Shown: positions 1-9,300, counted from the stretch's first letter. The stretch: 36,684 nt of DNA from an uncultured Hyphomicrobiales bacterium (GCA_903842455.1 CAIMLX010000079.1:1-36684), one strand, 5' to 3'. Program-made: numbers and translations. The notes: generated from the sequence alone by a model not told the origin.

Positions 1-453
1 CGCGCACCGAAGCGAGATCATGACGAGTGGTTGGTGCGGGGGAGGTTGGGTGGCTCGGGAGTCGTTCCGGGCCAGGCCGAAAGTACCTCGGCATGGGCCA
101 GTTCGCTGGCCAAGCCGCTATCGACGCACGGGGCGCCCGATGCAGGGTGCTCCAGGGAGCAAGGCCGCCATGCATAAGGCGGTCGGGAGAGGTGGGCAAT
201 GCCGGGTCGCCCGGGTTGCCAGGCCACCCATGCTTTCCGCGATGCGGCACGGGATGCTCCCGGGTCGCGGTACCATACGCCCAAAACCCCGATCGGCCGG
301 CGAGGCGCGAGCCTCATTTGTTTTGCGGACTAACCGCGTCGGGGCGAAAGCCTCGCCGGCCCCGCTTCACTGCCCATCAACCCGAGGTCGCGAGGCCTGC
401 GGGGGGCTTTGCCACGTCAGACGGTGCGGAGGGCAATCATGGCAGGAAGTTCG
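1..453. other. Gene-free region downstream of mraY
   Basis: I see no believable gene here. The reading frames that cross it have composition typical of high-GC non-coding DNA and run either through the repeat or antisense to mraY. The stretch is rich in short hairpins: a 6-bp stem closed by a TTCG loop at 96-111, CCGCC/GGCGG arms around 167-185, CCGCGA/TCGCGG at 237-242 and 265-270, and a 12-bp stem at 295-306 and 350-361. The right half (213-415) is a repeat also found at the far end of the window. Positions 1-212 may belong to the same element, but the partner copy is cut by the window end, so this cannot be tested here. Confidence 0.6.
213..415 (+). repeat. Structured intergenic repeat, copy A
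   Basis: This stretch is repeated in inverted orientation at 36484-36684. Positions 213-317 are identical, base for base, to the reverse complement of 36580-36684; from 318 to 415 the copies are similar but carry scattered substitutions and small indels. Both copies hold the 12-bp arms GGCCGGCGAGGC and GCCTCGCCGGCC about 43 nt apart. No transposase or convincing gene lies inside. It resembles the small palindromic intergenic elements of Rhizobiales (RIME-like), but I cannot name a family. It starts within 40 bp of the mraY stop codon. Confidence 0.85.
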
Positions 454-1539
454 TCAGCGCAGCTTCAGCGAGCTCAACCCGATCAGCGCCAGCACGAAGC
501 TGATGATCCAGAAGCGGATCACCACCTGGCTCTCGGTCCAGCCCATCATCTCGAAATGGTGGTGGATCGGCGCCATCTTGAACACCCGCTTGCCCGTCAG
601 CTTGAAGCTGGCGACCTGCACGATCACCGAGACCGCCTCGAGCACGAAGAGGCCGCCGATAATGGCGAGCACGATCTCATGCTTGGTGGCCACCGCAATG
701 GTGCCGAGCGCGCCGCCAAGGGCCAGCGAACCGGTGTCGCCCATGAAAATCTGCGCCGGCGGGGCGTTGAACCACAGGAACCCCAGCCCGGCGCCGATCA
801 ACGCGCCGCAGACCACCGCCAGCTCGGCGGTGCCAGGCACGTTATTGAGCAGCAGGTAATCGGCATAATTCACCGACCCCACCAGGTAGGCGATGAGCCC
901 GAAGCAGGCAGCCGCGACCATGACCGGGACGATCGCGAGGCCATCGAGCCCGTCGGTGAGGTTCACCGAATTGCCCGCGGCGACGATGACGAACGCGGCA
1001 AAGATGTAGAAAGCGTAGCTCAGCGGCAGGCCGGCGCCCTTGAGGAAGGGGAACATCACCGAATTGGAAATCTCGGGCGGCATCATCGACGCGAGGAAGT
1101 AGCCGGCGATGATGGCCACTACCGCCTCGATGGCGAGGCGCTGCCTGCCGGAAAACCCGGCATGCGACATCCGCTTGACCTTGAGGAAGTCGTCGTAAAA
1201 GCCGATGGCGCCGAACGAGACGGTGACGAACAGCACCACCCAGACATAGCCGTTCGACAGGTTCGACCACAGCAGGATCGAACTGACGGCCCCTGCGAGG
1301 ATCATCAGGCCGCCCATGGTGGGCGTCCCCTTCTTGGTCAGCAGGTGGCTCTGCGGGCCATCCTCACGGATCGGCTGTCCGCGACCCTGCCGGATGCGCA
1401 GGGAGGCGATGATGTTCGGGCCGAACAGGAAGACAAAGAACAGTGCCGTGACCACCGCACCGGCAGTGCGGAAGGTGATGTAGCGGAACACGTTGAAGGC
1501 GGCGAGGCTCTCGCCCAACTGCCCGAGGAAATACAACAT
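454..1539 (-). CDS. mraY: Phospho-N-acetylmuramoyl-pentapeptide-transferase MraY
   Basis: MraY moves phospho-MurNAc-pentapeptide from UDP onto undecaprenyl phosphate at the inner face of the cytoplasmic membrane, making lipid I. The 361-residue length is normal for the family. Diagnostic motifs are present: the Asp pair in FYDDFLK near residues 116-117, [10 protein letters not shown] at 193-202, [11 protein letters not shown], and the basic IHHHFE motif near the C-terminus. About ten hydrophobic segments fit the known fold. It is the last gene of this run, 22 bp behind murF and surely in the same operon. In most alphaproteobacteria murD follows directly; here a repeat element follows, and murD, if still in place, would lie outside the window. 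Confidence 0.98.
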   Translation of the reverse strand: MLYFLGQLGESLAAFNVFRYITFRTAGAVVTALFFVFLFGPNIIASLRIRQGRGQPIREDGPQSHLLTKKGTPTMGGLMILAGAVSSILLWSNLSNGYVWVVLFVTVSFGAIGFYDDFLKVKRMSHAGFSGRQRLAIEAVVAIIAGYFLASMMPPEISNSVMFPFLKGAGLPLSYAFYIFAAFVIVAAGNSVNLTDGLDGLAIVPVMVAAACFGLIAYLVGSVNYADYLLLNNVPGTAELAVVCGALIGAGLGFLWFNAPPAQIFMGDTGSLALGGALGTIAVATKHEIVLAIIGGLFVLEAVSVIVQVASFKLTGKRVFKMAPIHHHFEMMGWTESQVVIRFWIISFVLALIGLSSLKLR

Positions 1540-1561
1540 CCTGTCGGTGTCCCGCTCGAAA

Positions 1562-2986
1562 TCAGGCTTGTTCGAAGCGCTCGCGGATGGATTTCACCAA
1601 CGAAGCAAGCCTCACGCCTTTGGACCCTTTGACCATAACTGCGTCGCCATAGGCAAGCGCATCAAAGAGCGGCCCATCGATCTCGTCGACAGTTTGCACA
1701 TGGGTCACACCCGGCGCATCGCGGTCGCGTTCCGCACGCCGCCCCAGTTCATCGGCCAGCGACCGCATGATCGGCCCGACGAGGAAAACCTGCCGGGCAC
1801 CGGACTTGCTCACGGCGTCGGCAAGTCCCGCATGCAGCAGCGGCCCCTGCGGCCCCATCTCCAGCATGTCGCCAAGCACCACCACCTTCTTGCCTGACGG
1901 AGCCTTGGCCTGCCCGAAAAGCTCGAGCGCGGCGTTCATCGAGGCAACGTTGGCGTTGTAGCTCTCGTCGATCAGCAGCAGCGGGTTCTTCTTTGGCCCG
2001 AGTTTGAGCGTCAGTCCCCTGCCCTCTGGCGCGCCGAATTCCGAGAGGGCATCGAGCGCTACCTTGGTGCCTTCGCCGGCCAGTTGCGACACCGCCAGCG
2101 CCGCCACGGCATTCGCCACCATGTGCCGGCCTGGAACGTTGAGGCGCAGGTGATGCGACTGCCCGGCGTGACGGACATCGGCGGCCATCCGGTTGTCCAG
2201 TTGCGTGACACCGGCAATCCACCAGTCCGAGTTCTCCTCGTAGCCATAGGTGACTATGCGGCCGACCCCGGCTTCACGGGCCTGCGCGAACAGGATGTGC
2301 AGATACTCGTGGTCGGCGTTGAGCAACGCCGTGCCGCCGGGCTCGAGCCCGTTGAAGATCTCGGCCTTGGCCAGCGCGATATCGGCCACCGAGTTGAAGA
2401 ATTCGAGGTGCGCCGCCGCTACGGTGGTGATGACCGCAACATGGGGACGAACCAGCTTCACCAGCGGCGTGATCTCGCCGGCATGGTTCATGCCGATCTC
2501 GAACACCCCGAACTGCGCCTCGCGCGGCAGCGCGGCCAGCATCAGCGGCACGCCCCAGTGATTGTTGAAACTCTTGATCGACCAGTAAGTCTGCCCGGCG
2601 GCCGAAAGCGCTGTCCGGATCGCTTCCTTGGTGGTGGTCTTGCCAGCACTGCCGGTGACCGCGACGATCATCGCCCGGCTGCGGGCCCGCGCGGCAACCG
2701 CGAGTTGCTCGAGCCCCTTCAGCGGATCGAGTACGACAATGAGATTATGCCCGCCGTTCTTGGCATAGTACGCCTCCGATACGAGCGCTGCGGCGGCTCC
2801 AGCCTCAAGGGCCTTGCCGACGAAGTCGTGCCCGTCATGCGTATCGCCCTTGATGGCGACGAACAGCGCCTCGTCGGGAACCTCACGAGAATCGATGGTG
2901 ATGGCGGAAACCGGACCGTCCGATATGCCCTCGGGTCTGCCACCGGTTGCCTTGACGATCTCGGCGACGGTCCACAGTGGCGGCAT
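1562..2986 (-). CDS. murF: UDP-N-acetylmuramoyl-tripeptide--D-alanyl-D-alanine ligase MurF
   Basis: MurF is the cytoplasmic ATP-dependent ligase that adds D-Ala-D-Ala to UDP-MurNAc-tripeptide. The protein is 474 residues, in the family range. The Mur-ligase P-loop [11 protein letters not shown] sits at residues 111-121, followed by the central-domain [10 protein letters not shown] and [10 protein letters not shown] motifs and, in the C-terminal domain, [11 protein letters not shown] and LGDMLEMG. It starts 4 bp after the murE stop and ends 22 bp before mraY, so it is read from the same dcw transcript. Nothing looks broken or unusual. Confidence 0.98.
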   Translation of the reverse strand: MPPLWTVAEIVKATGGRPEGISDGPVSAITIDSREVPDEALFVAIKGDTHDGHDFVGKALEAGAAAALVSEAYYAKNGGHNLIVVLDPLKGLEQLAVAARARSRAMIVAVTGSAGKTTTKEAIRTALSAAGQTYWSIKSFNNHWGVPLMLAALPREAQFGVFEIGMNHAGEITPLVKLVRPHVAVITTVAAAHLEFFNSVADIALAKAEIFNGLEPGGTALLNADHEYLHILFAQAREAGVGRIVTYGYEENSDWWIAGVTQLDNRMAADVRHAGQSHHLRLNVPGRHMVANAVAALAVSQLAGEGTKVALDALSEFGAPEGRGLTLKLGPKKNPLLLIDESYNANVASMNAALELFGQAKAPSGKKVVVLGDMLEMGPQGPLLHAGLADAVSKSGARQVFLVGPIMRSLADELGRRAERDRDAPGVTHVQTVDEIDGPLFDALAYGDAVMVKGSKGVRLASLVKSIRERFEQA

Positions 2987-2990
2987 CAGG

Positions 2991-4490
2991 CTACATCCTC
3001 TTCAGCGTCTCCAGCACCACTTCGTGGTCGGAGAAATGGTGCTTGGTCGTACCGACGATCTGATAGTCCTCGTGACCCTTGCCGGCAATCAGCAGCACAT
3101 CGCCCGGCTGCAGGCTGGCGATCGCCGTTTCGATGGCGAGGCGACGGTCGCCGATCTCCTGCGCCTCCGGGACAGCAGCCAGGATCTCGGCGCGGATCGT
3201 GGCGGCGTCCTCGGTCCGCGGGTTGTCATCGGTGACAATAACCACGTCGGCCCTCAGCGCCGCGATGCCGCCCATGATCGGACGCTTGCCCTTGTCGCGA
3301 TCGCCGCCGCAGCCGAACACCAGGTGGAGGCGGTTCGCCGCGAAGGGACGCAGGGCTTCGAGCGCGGTCTCGAGGGCCACCGGCTTGTGGGCGTAGTCGA
3401 CGAAGATGGCAGCGCCGTTGTGCTCGCCCACCAGCTCGAGGCGGCCCTTGGCCCCCTTGAGTGTCTCTAGCGCCGCGAGCGCCCGGTCAGCCGGCGCGCC
3501 CGTCGATACGGCCAGCGCCAGCGCCACGACGGCGTTCGATACCTGGAATGCTCCGGTCAGCGGCAGGCGAAAACTGGCCGTCTCGCCGACCATGCGGCCA
3601 TTAACCCGCTGCCCGTAGCCTTCGTTGATGACTTCGCTGATCTCGAAGAACGCGCCTTCGCGACCGACGGTCAGCAGCCGCGCACCGCGGTCGAGCGCGG
3701 CGAACAGGAACGGCGTGTGCTCGGCATCGTCGGCATTTATGACGGCGGAACCACCCTCGGCGATGAGATCGGTGAACAGCCGCAGCTTGGCGTCGCGGTA
3801 AGCCGCCATGTCCGCATGGTAGTCGAGATGGTCGCGGCTGAGGTTGGTGAAGGCCACCGCGTCAAAGCGGATGCCATCGACCCGGCGCTGGTCCAGCCCC
3901 TGGCTCGACGCTTCCATGGCCACATGATCGATACCTTCGGCCTTCAAAGCCCCAAGGTCCCGATGCAGTGACAGCGGGTCCGACGTCGTGAGTTCCTGTG
4001 GGCGAAGGCCGGCGCTCGTCTCGATGCCGACGGTGCCCAGGCTGGCGGCATTGATGCCGCAGGCGTCCCAGATCTGTCGCACGAACGAGACGATCGACGA
4101 CTTGCCATTGGTCCCGGTGACGGCCGCCGCGATCCGCGGCTGCGGCGCGAACTGCCGCGCTGCCGCCCGGGCATAGGCGGCGCGCACATCCTTCAGGACG
4201 ACGACCGGCACGCCGGGATCACTGTCGGGCACCCGGTCCGTGATCATCACCGACGCACCCCTTCCCACCGCCTGGGCAGAGAAGCTGTCGCCGTGCACAC
4301 GCGTGCCGGGCAGTGCGAAAAATGCTTCGCCCGCCGCGACAGCGCGGCTGTCCGCGTTCACGCCCTCGATGTCGAGTTCCGGCACGCCACGCGCCCCGGC
4401 CCCCTTGAGCAGTTCCTTCAGCGCGAAGGGCAAGTCTTCGCTTCCTTCTGGCAGGGCCTCAACGGATTGCGGCTGGGACAAGTTGATCAT
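2991..4490 (-). CDS. murE: UDP-N-acetylmuramoyl-L-alanyl-D-glutamate--2,6-diaminopimelate ligase MurE
   Basis: MurE adds meso-diaminopimelate to UDP-MurNAc-L-Ala-D-Glu. The P-loop TGTNGKSS lies at residues 125-132 and the substrate-selecting DNPR motif is present (TDDNPRTED), which marks the DAP-adding rather than the lysine-adding enzyme. I chose the ATG at 4490 (499 residues) because it begins with MINLSQPQ and leaves a 32-bp overlap with ftsI. An in-frame start at 4571 would add 27 Cys/Trp/Arg-rich residues lying wholly inside ftsI, and looks spurious. No strong Shine-Dalgarno sequence precedes 4490, so translational coupling to ftsI is likely. Confidence 0.95.
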   Translation of the reverse strand: MINLSQPQSVEALPEGSEDLPFALKELLKGAGARGVPELDIEGVNADSRAVAAGEAFFALPGTRVHGDSFSAQAVGRGASVMITDRVPDSDPGVPVVVLKDVRAAYARAAARQFAPQPRIAAAVTGTNGKSSIVSFVRQIWDACGINAASLGTVGIETSAGLRPQELTTSDPLSLHRDLGALKAEGIDHVAMEASSQGLDQRRVDGIRFDAVAFTNLSRDHLDYHADMAAYRDAKLRLFTDLIAEGGSAVINADDAEHTPFLFAALDRGARLLTVGREGAFFEISEVINEGYGQRVNGRMVGETASFRLPLTGAFQVSNAVVALALAVSTGAPADRALAALETLKGAKGRLELVGEHNGAAIFVDYAHKPVALETALEALRPFAANRLHLVFGCGGDRDKGKRPIMGGIAALRADVVIVTDDNPRTEDAATIRAEILAAVPEAQEIGDRRLAIETAIASLQPGDVLLIAGKGHEDYQIVGTTKHHFSDHEVVLETLKRM

Positions 4491-6177
4491 CCAACATTTG
4501 GCTGAAATCGGGGCTGATTCCCAGCATTGGCGCGATACGCTGAACAATGCGACCAGTAACCTCGCCCGCATTCCAGCCGGCGGTGGTTCCCGTCGTCGGG
4601 CTTTCGCGCTTTGGCTCGTCGATCACCACAACCATCACGTAGCGCGGGTCGTCGAGTGGAAAGCCCGAGGCAAACACGTTGAGGTTGGTGCCGACCGCGT
4701 ACCGGCCCTTTACCACCTTCTCGGCGGTACCCGTCTTGCCGCCGGCCCGGTAGCCGTTGGCGTAGGTGTTCATGCGGGTTCCCGAGCCGCTGAGCGCGTT
4801 CAGCCGCATCAAGGAGCGAACTTCGATACTGGTCTGCGGGGAGATGATCCGCGTGCCAAGCTCAGCGGCCTCGGCCTCGGATCGCTTGAGCAGCGTCACC
4901 GGCAGCATGACGCCGTCATTGATGAAGCCCGCATAGGCCTGCGCCATGTGGAGCGGGCTGATCGACATACCGTGGCCGAACGAAGCGGTGGCTGCGACGA
5001 TCTCGCTGAACTTCTCGGGCACCTTGGGAGTGCGCATTTCGGGCAGCTCGAACGGCACGCCCTTGTCGAAGCCAAGCTTGCTCAGGAAGGCCCGGAAGTC
5101 ATCCTTGCCCAGCGCCTGCATGATCTTGATGGTGCCGATGTTCGACGAGTACTTGTAGACCTCGGGCACCGACAGCACGCGATGCTTGCCGTGGAAATCG
5201 TCGATGGTGAAGCGGCCGAAGCGAACGCCGAACCGGGCATCGAACTGGTCGGTCATCCTGACCTTGCCGGAATCGAGGGCACCAGCCAGCGTCACCGTCT
5301 TCATCGTCGAGCCGAGCTCGTAGATGCCCGAGGTGATGCGGTTGAAGCGCTGGTTCTTGAGCCCGCGATACTCGGCATTGATCGAACCCGGGTCGTTGGG
5401 GTCGTAGTCCGGCAGCGACACCAGGCCGACCACTTCGCCGGTCCTCACATCGACCGTGACCGCTGACGCTGCGATGGCCTGGTAGCGGATCAGCGAGTCG
5501 GCAAGCTGCTCGTACATGGCGTGCTGGACGCGCAGGTCGAGCGACAGGGTCACCGGGGTCAGGGCCTGGTCGCGGGCAATCCCGAGTTCCTGCAGCAGGG
5601 CGAGATCATCGTCGTCCATGTGCTTTTCGATGCCCATGGTGCCCTGATTATCAATATTGACGCCGCCCAGGATGTGCGAGGCCTCTCGACCGGACGGATA
5701 GAAGCGCTTGGACTCGGTGACGAACTCGATACCCGGGATACCAAGCTGGAAGATCCGCTCCTCGATTGCCGGGGTCAGCTCGCGCTTGATCCAGACGAAG
5801 CCCTTGTCGCCGGTCAGCTTGTTGCGCAGCCACGCCTCGTCGAGCTCGGGAAGCACCGTGCGAAGCTTGGTGACGGCCTCCTCGATATCGACGATGCGCC
5901 GCGGCTCGGCAAACAGCGATGGCACGCGGATATCCACTGCCATCTCGAGGCCGTTGCGATCAAGCAGCGTCGGTCGCGTGGCGGTGATGACGTCGCGGGC
6001 CACGCCTTCGATGGTTGCATCGTTGACCGTGGTGCCCAGCTGGATCAGCCGGCCGGCGACCGCACCAAACACCAGCAGCAGCGCCACGATCACCCAGCGG
6101 ATGCGGGCCTTGGTGAGGTTGCCGCGAGAGACGCGGCCACCATCGAGCAGGATCGAGGCTTCGGAGATCAGCGCCAT
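4459..6177 (-). CDS. ftsI: Peptidoglycan transpeptidase FtsI (PBP3), division-specific
   Basis: FtsI is the class B penicillin-binding protein that cross-links septal peptidoglycan. Of its 572 residues, about 27-45 form the single membrane anchor, followed by the dimerisation domain and a periplasmic transpeptidase domain. All three active-site motifs are visible: STMK at 290-293 (Ser290 is the acylated nucleophile), SSN at 344-346 and KTG at 481-483. The start codon follows the ftsL stop with no gap, and the 3' end overlaps murE by 32 bp. In Rhizobiales, which grow from the pole, FtsI is still reserved for division; this is family knowledge, not seen in the sequence. Confidence 0.97.
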   Translation of the reverse strand: MALISEASILLDGGRVSRGNLTKARIRWVIVALLLVFGAVAGRLIQLGTTVNDATIEGVARDVITATRPTLLDRNGLEMAVDIRVPSLFAEPRRIVDIEEAVTKLRTVLPELDEAWLRNKLTGDKGFVWIKRELTPAIEERIFQLGIPGIEFVTESKRFYPSGREASHILGGVNIDNQGTMGIEKHMDDDDLALLQELGIARDQALTPVTLSLDLRVQHAMYEQLADSLIRYQAIAASAVTVDVRTGEVVGLVSLPDYDPNDPGSINAEYRGLKNQRFNRITSGIYELGSTMKTVTLAGALDSGKVRMTDQFDARFGVRFGRFTIDDFHGKHRVLSVPEVYKYSSNIGTIKIMQALGKDDFRAFLSKLGFDKGVPFELPEMRTPKVPEKFSEIVAATASFGHGMSISPLHMAQAYAGFINDGVMLPVTLLKRSEAEAAELGTRIISPQTSIEVRSLMRLNALSGSGTRMNTYANGYRAGGKTGTAEKVVKGRYAVGTNLNVFASGFPLDDPRYVMVVVIDEPKRESPTTGTTAGWNAGEVTGRIVQRIAPMLGISPDFSQMLDDQLVPAAIR

Positions 6178-6552
6178 CTAGTTGGCCTCGATCAGTTGCT
6201 GGATCGGGTCGATGCCCGCATCGAGCGAGTTGAGGAGATCGTCGAGCGCCGCCGTATCCGGGGCGGCCGGGCGCATCGGAAGCGAGCCCATCAGGCCGAA
6301 CTGCTCCTGCTTGATGGGCACGAGGTTCAGCGCGGCCTGGTGGCGCGCGACGATCGGAGCCACGTGGGCGGGCTGATTGAGATAGGACCAGTCGGCCCGC
6401 AGCAGGCTCAGTTCACCCTTCTGGCGGTCGATCTTGCGCTCGATCGCCGCCTTGTCGCTGGCGATGTCCTCGACCGAGTACTTGAGCGCATAGACGCCGA
6501 CGAGTCCGGCGATGCTGGTGAACACCATGATGGCGTTGATGGTCTTGATCAT
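6178..6552 (-). CDS. ftsL: Cell division protein FtsL
   Basis: FtsL is a small bitopic division protein that works with FtsB and FtsQ to activate septal wall synthesis. At 124 residues it has one N-terminal membrane segment (about residues 5-24), then a charged heptad-like stretch (about 25-60) fitting the coiled coil that pairs with FtsB, and a Pro/Ala-rich tail. Sequence conservation of FtsL is poor, so the call rests mainly on topology and on its place between rsmH and ftsI, which is the standard dcw order. It overlaps rsmH by 4 bp (ATGA), and its stop codon abuts the ftsI start. Confidence 0.92.
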   Translation of the reverse strand: MIKTINAIMVFTSIAGLVGVYALKYSVEDIASDKAAIERKIDRQKGELSLLRADWSYLNQPAHVAPIVARHQAALNLVPIKQEQFGLMGSLPMRPAAPDTAALDDLLNSLDAGIDPIQQLIEAN

Positions 6553-7535
6553 GCGGCACCCCGAACCCGCGGCACGCCGAGGCCCTCGTAGTTGGTCGCC
6601 CGCGCCGGAACCGCGGTGCGAACTGCAGAGCGAATGGTCGAAGAACGCGAGCGTGGATTGCGCGCCACCTCCTCGGCCGAGGGCTTTCGCGCCTTCCGCA
6701 CCGGTTCCCAGCGCAGCGGCTCGGTCTTCAGTTGCGGTAGGTGCCGCGATTGGGTCGGAGCGCCCTTCTCCGGATCGAAGAAACGCTTGACGATGCGGTC
6801 CTCGAGCGAATGGAAGGTGACGACGACGAGGCGCCCGCCCTCAGCCAGCAGCCGCTCGGCGGCAAACAGTCCCTCGACCAACTGGTCGAGTTCGCCATTC
6901 ACCGCGATGCGGAGAGCCTGGAAGCTGCGGGTAGCCGGGTGCGCGTCGCCAGGCTTGCGGCCAATAGAGCGCTCGATGAAGCGGGCCAGCTCGGTGGTGC
7001 TCTGGAACGGGCGCGTCGCCCGGGCAGCGGCGATGCCGTGGGCGATCCGGCGCGACTTCCGTTCTTCGCCGAAAAGGTACAGCAGGTCGGCCAGATCGGC
7101 CTCATCGAGGGTGTTGACGAGGTCGGCGGCCGACACGCCTTCGGGCGTCATCCGCATGTCCAGGGGGCCGTCGTTCATGAACGAGAAGCCGCGGTCAGCC
7201 TGATCGATCTGCATCGACGAGACGCCGATATCGAGAACCACCCCGTCGACCGGGGCCTCGGCCAGCCGATCGAGGTCGGAGAAGGTGCCAGACGAAAAGG
7301 CGAAGCGGTCAGGAAACTCGGCGCGCAGGCGATCTGCATGGGGCAAGACGCTGGGATCGCGATCGATGGCTATGACCGAGGCGCCAGCTGCGAGGATGGC
7401 GCGAGAATAGCCCCCGGCGCCGAAGGTACCGTCGAGGATACGGGCACCGGGAAGCGGCGCGAGGGCATCAAGCACTTCGGCCAGCAGGACCGGCACATGC
7501 GGCCCCGGCTGATCGCTGGCTTCCGGCTTGCCCAT
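6549..7535 (-). CDS. rsmH: 16S rRNA (cytosine-1402-N4)-methyltransferase RsmH (MraW)
   Basis: RsmH methylates N4 of C1402 in the ribosomal P site, using SAM. The N-terminal [13 protein letters not shown] block, the SAM-binding motif [13 protein letters not shown], the [14 protein letters not shown] motif and the C-terminal [12 protein letters not shown] block are all present. I prefer the ATG at 7535 (328 residues), because conserved sequence starts right after it and a GGAG lies about 13 nt upstream. A longer in-frame form from 7601 would add 22 residues of low-quality sequence with no Shine-Dalgarno. It is the first gene of the dcw run here. mraZ, which usually sits just upstream, is absent from this window. 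Confidence 0.94.
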   Translation of the reverse strand: MGKPEASDQPGPHVPVLLAEVLDALAPLPGARILDGTFGAGGYSRAILAAGASVIAIDRDPSVLPHADRLRAEFPDRFAFSSGTFSDLDRLAEAPVDGVVLDIGVSSMQIDQADRGFSFMNDGPLDMRMTPEGVSAADLVNTLDEADLADLLYLFGEERKSRRIAHGIAAARATRPFQSTTELARFIERSIGRKPGDAHPATRSFQALRIAVNGELDQLVEGLFAAERLLAEGGRLVVVTFHSLEDRIVKRFFDPEKGAPTQSRHLPQLKTEPLRWEPVRKARKPSAEEVARNPRSRSSTIRSAVRTAVPARATNYEGLGVPRVRGAA

Positions 7536-7541
7536 CGTCGT

Positions 7542-7579
7542 CCAACACTCCAGCCGGATCTCCGGCGCACCAACACTCC
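7542..7579. promoter_or_regulatory. 10-bp direct repeat upstream of rsmH
   Basis: The decamer CCAACACTCC occurs at 7542-7551 and again at 7570-7579, a 28-bp period, and between them lies the near-palindrome CCGGATCTCCGG. It sits directly in front of the preferred rsmH start, where MraZ-responsive direct repeats occur in other bacteria. The spacing and sequence do not match the published MraZ box of short GTGGG-type repeats, and no mraZ is present nearby. A regulatory role is only an inference. Confidence 0.3.
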
Positions 7580-7633
7580 CGACCAGGGAGCATTGGCGCA
7601 CATTGATCCGGGGAGGTTAAGGTTCCATTGAGG

Positions 7634-8584
7634 TTACGGGATCCTCACGACCGCCGAGCCGATCTTGCGGCCGGTCTCGACGAGGGCGTGGGCTGCTGCG
7701 ATCTCGCCGAGCTCGTATTCACGATCGACGACGATCCTTACGCGGCCGGCCACAACCCAGCCGACAAGCTGCTGCAAGTCCCTGCCCTTCTCGGCAGGTG
7801 GCCTGAGACCGGTGGCCGAAAAGCGTGCACGACGGCCCGATTTGCGTAGCATGGCCAGTGACAAGGACGGCACGGTCGTGAGGTAGATACCGTTGGGCTT
7901 CAGCGCCCCGCTGCAGCGGCCGAAGCTGCTTGTCCCGAAAGCGTCGAAGATGATGTCGTAGATCGAACGCGCTGCGGTAAAATCCTCGGCCGTGTAGTCG
8001 ATCACCCGATCCGCCCCGAGCGACCGGACAAGCTCGAGGTTGCGGGTACTGGCGACGCCAGTGACGATTGCGCCCATCGCCTTGGCGACCTGTATCGCGG
8101 TGCTGCCGACACTGCCGGACGCGCCGTTGACGAGCACGTGCTGCCCAGGGGCCAGCAGGCCGGTGTCGCGAAGAAACGGCAGCGCCGTCAGGCCGCCATC
8201 GCTGAGGCCGGCTGCTTCACCGAAACCAATCGACCCCGGTAGGCGTACGACCGCTGCCGCGGCGTCCACCACCACGAACTGCGCGTACGCACCGAAGGCC
8301 GAGCCAGCGACCCGGTCGCCCACCGAGAAACCTGCAACATCGGCGGCGACCTCGGCCACCACACCGGCGAAGGCATCGCCGAGGATCGGCAACCGTGGTT
8401 TGAAGAGTCCCGAAAAGAGCCGGGCAATCCAGGGCTTGCCCGAACGAAACGCCACATCGGAGGGCGTAGCGACGGCGGCATGAGTGCGAACAAGAATCTG
8501 CCCTGGTCCCGGCTTGGGTGTGGCCACCTCGCGGACCGTCAGCACCTCAGGCGGGCCGTAGCGTTCGACGACTGCAGCGAGCAT
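7634..8584 (-). CDS. Zinc-free MDR-family NAD(P)-dependent oxidoreductase
   Basis: This 316-residue protein belongs to the medium-chain dehydrogenase/reductase superfamily, quinone-oxidoreductase branch. An N-terminal GroES-like domain is followed by a Rossmann domain with the nucleotide-binding stretch GASGSVGSTAIQVAKAMG. The Cys/His zinc ligands of true alcohol dehydrogenases are missing, so it is likely an NADPH-dependent quinone or enone reductase; the substrate is unknown. The ATG at 8584 and a GTG at 8587 both overlap the stop of the upstream regulator gene. GGGGGGAG on the mRNA suits either, and I chose the ATG. It is the last gene of a three-gene unit with an XRE regulator and a membrane protein. 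Confidence 0.88.
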   Translation of the reverse strand: MLAAVVERYGPPEVLTVREVATPKPGPGQILVRTHAAVATPSDVAFRSGKPWIARLFSGLFKPRLPILGDAFAGVVAEVAADVAGFSVGDRVAGSAFGAYAQFVVVDAAAAVVRLPGSIGFGEAAGLSDGGLTALPFLRDTGLLAPGQHVLVNGASGSVGSTAIQVAKAMGAIVTGVASTRNLELVRSLGADRVIDYTAEDFTAARSIYDIIFDAFGTSSFGRCSGALKPNGIYLTTVPSLSLAMLRKSGRRARFSATGLRPPAEKGRDLQQLVGWVVAGRVRIVVDREYELGEIAAAHALVETGRKIGSAVVRIP

Positions 8585-8811
8585 CACTCTATCTCCCCCC
8601 GATACTGGAACACCTGCTCGAGCGGCGCACCGAAGGCGCGTGCGACCCGGAAGGCGACTTCGAGCGAAGGTGAGTAGCGCCCCTGCTCCATCGCCACGAT
8701 GGTCTGCCGTGTGACGCCGACCTTCTCGGCCAGCGCCGCCTGGGTTATTTCGCCGGCGTGGAAGCGCAGCGTACGGATGGTGTTTTCGATCTTCGCCGAG
8801 CCCTTGCCCAT
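8584..8811 (-). CDS. Small XRE-family transcriptional regulator
   Basis: At 75 residues this is essentially a lone helix-turn-helix of the Cro/CI (XRE) type. The TQAALAEKVGVTRQTIVAME stretch carries the two helices, and the rest completes the five-helix fold. It has no sensory domain, like the small YgzD-type regulators. It sits 4 bp after an integral membrane protein gene and overlaps the oxidoreductase gene downstream. Such pairs of mini-XRE regulator and small membrane protein are common, and the regulator usually controls its own operon. The inverted repeat at 9301-9340 beside the operon promoter is a candidate operator (inference). Confidence 0.9.
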   Translation of the reverse strand: MGKGSAKIENTIRTLRFHAGEITQAALAEKVGVTRQTIVAMEQGRYSPSLEVAFRVARAFGAPLEQVFQYRGEIE

Positions 8812-8815
8812 GGCC

Positions 8816-9241
8816 TCAGCCGATCCGGTAGTAGACGAGACGCGACACCGGATCGATCAGTCCGCCGATCATGAGCGCGGCAAACAGCACGTATGCCGCT
8901 ACATCCGGCCCCTGCCCCATGGCGAGCGCCACGATCACCGCCAGCCCCCCGATCGAGACGGCGAAGTAGCCGTTGCGCATGCTCTTGTCGGAAATCGCGC
9001 GATCCCGCTCATCGGCACGCTCGTCCTTGAGTTCGTCACGCTGCGCGATACTCACCACGATGGTGGCGAGGACCATCAGGACGATGTTGATGATGATGTT
9101 GAGCCCGATCGCGTAAAGTAACCGCCAGGCTACGCTTTCAAGGTCCAGGGCCGGCACGGCCACGGCCTGCCAGCCAACCCACGCCGCCACTCCGACGCCG
9201 CACAGGATCATCACCGAAGCATTGAGTTCCTTGTAGGTCAT
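8816..9241 (-). CDS. Small integral membrane protein, function unknown
   Basis: This 141-residue protein has four predicted membrane segments in two hairpins, separated by a highly charged cytoplasmic loop (AQRDELKDERADERDRAI). That loop pattern recalls DUF2178-like membrane proteins found next to small XRE regulators, but I cannot assign the family firmly. I chose the ATG at 9241 because GGAGGG lies 4 nt upstream on the mRNA; longer in-frame starts have no such site. It is the first gene of the operon, and the predicted promoter leaves a leader of only about 20 nt. Confidence 0.8.
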   Translation of the reverse strand: MTYKELNASVMILCGVGVAAWVGWQAVAVPALDLESVAWRLLYAIGLNIIINIVLMVLATIVVSIAQRDELKDERADERDRAISDKSMRNGYFAVSIGGLAVIVALAMGQGPDVAAYVLFAALMIGGLIDPVSRLVYYRIG

Positions 9242-9267
9242 CCGACCCTCCATCATTCGATGCAGAG

Positions 9268-9296
9268 CAGATAGGCCCAACGCGGTGTTATGTCAA
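9268..9296 (-). promoter_or_regulatory. Sigma-70-type promoter of the membrane protein/XRE/MDR operon
   Basis: On the minus strand a perfect -35 hexamer TTGACA (9291-9296) is followed after exactly 17 nt by TATCTG (9268-9273), which fits the relaxed -10 of alphaproteobacteria. Transcription would start near 9261, about 20 nt before the ATG at 9241. Confidence 0.65.
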
Positions 9297-9300
9297 TTTT

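Noticed and set aside
18-503. Several overlapping frames in the left-edge repeat
   Set aside because: They recur in copy B because the DNA repeats, not because a protein is conserved; the second half changes frame between copies.
409-1632. A 407-codon plus-strand frame across mraY
   Set aside because: It is antisense to the clear mraY gene and is His/Asp/Arg-rich, the typical composition of a shadow frame.
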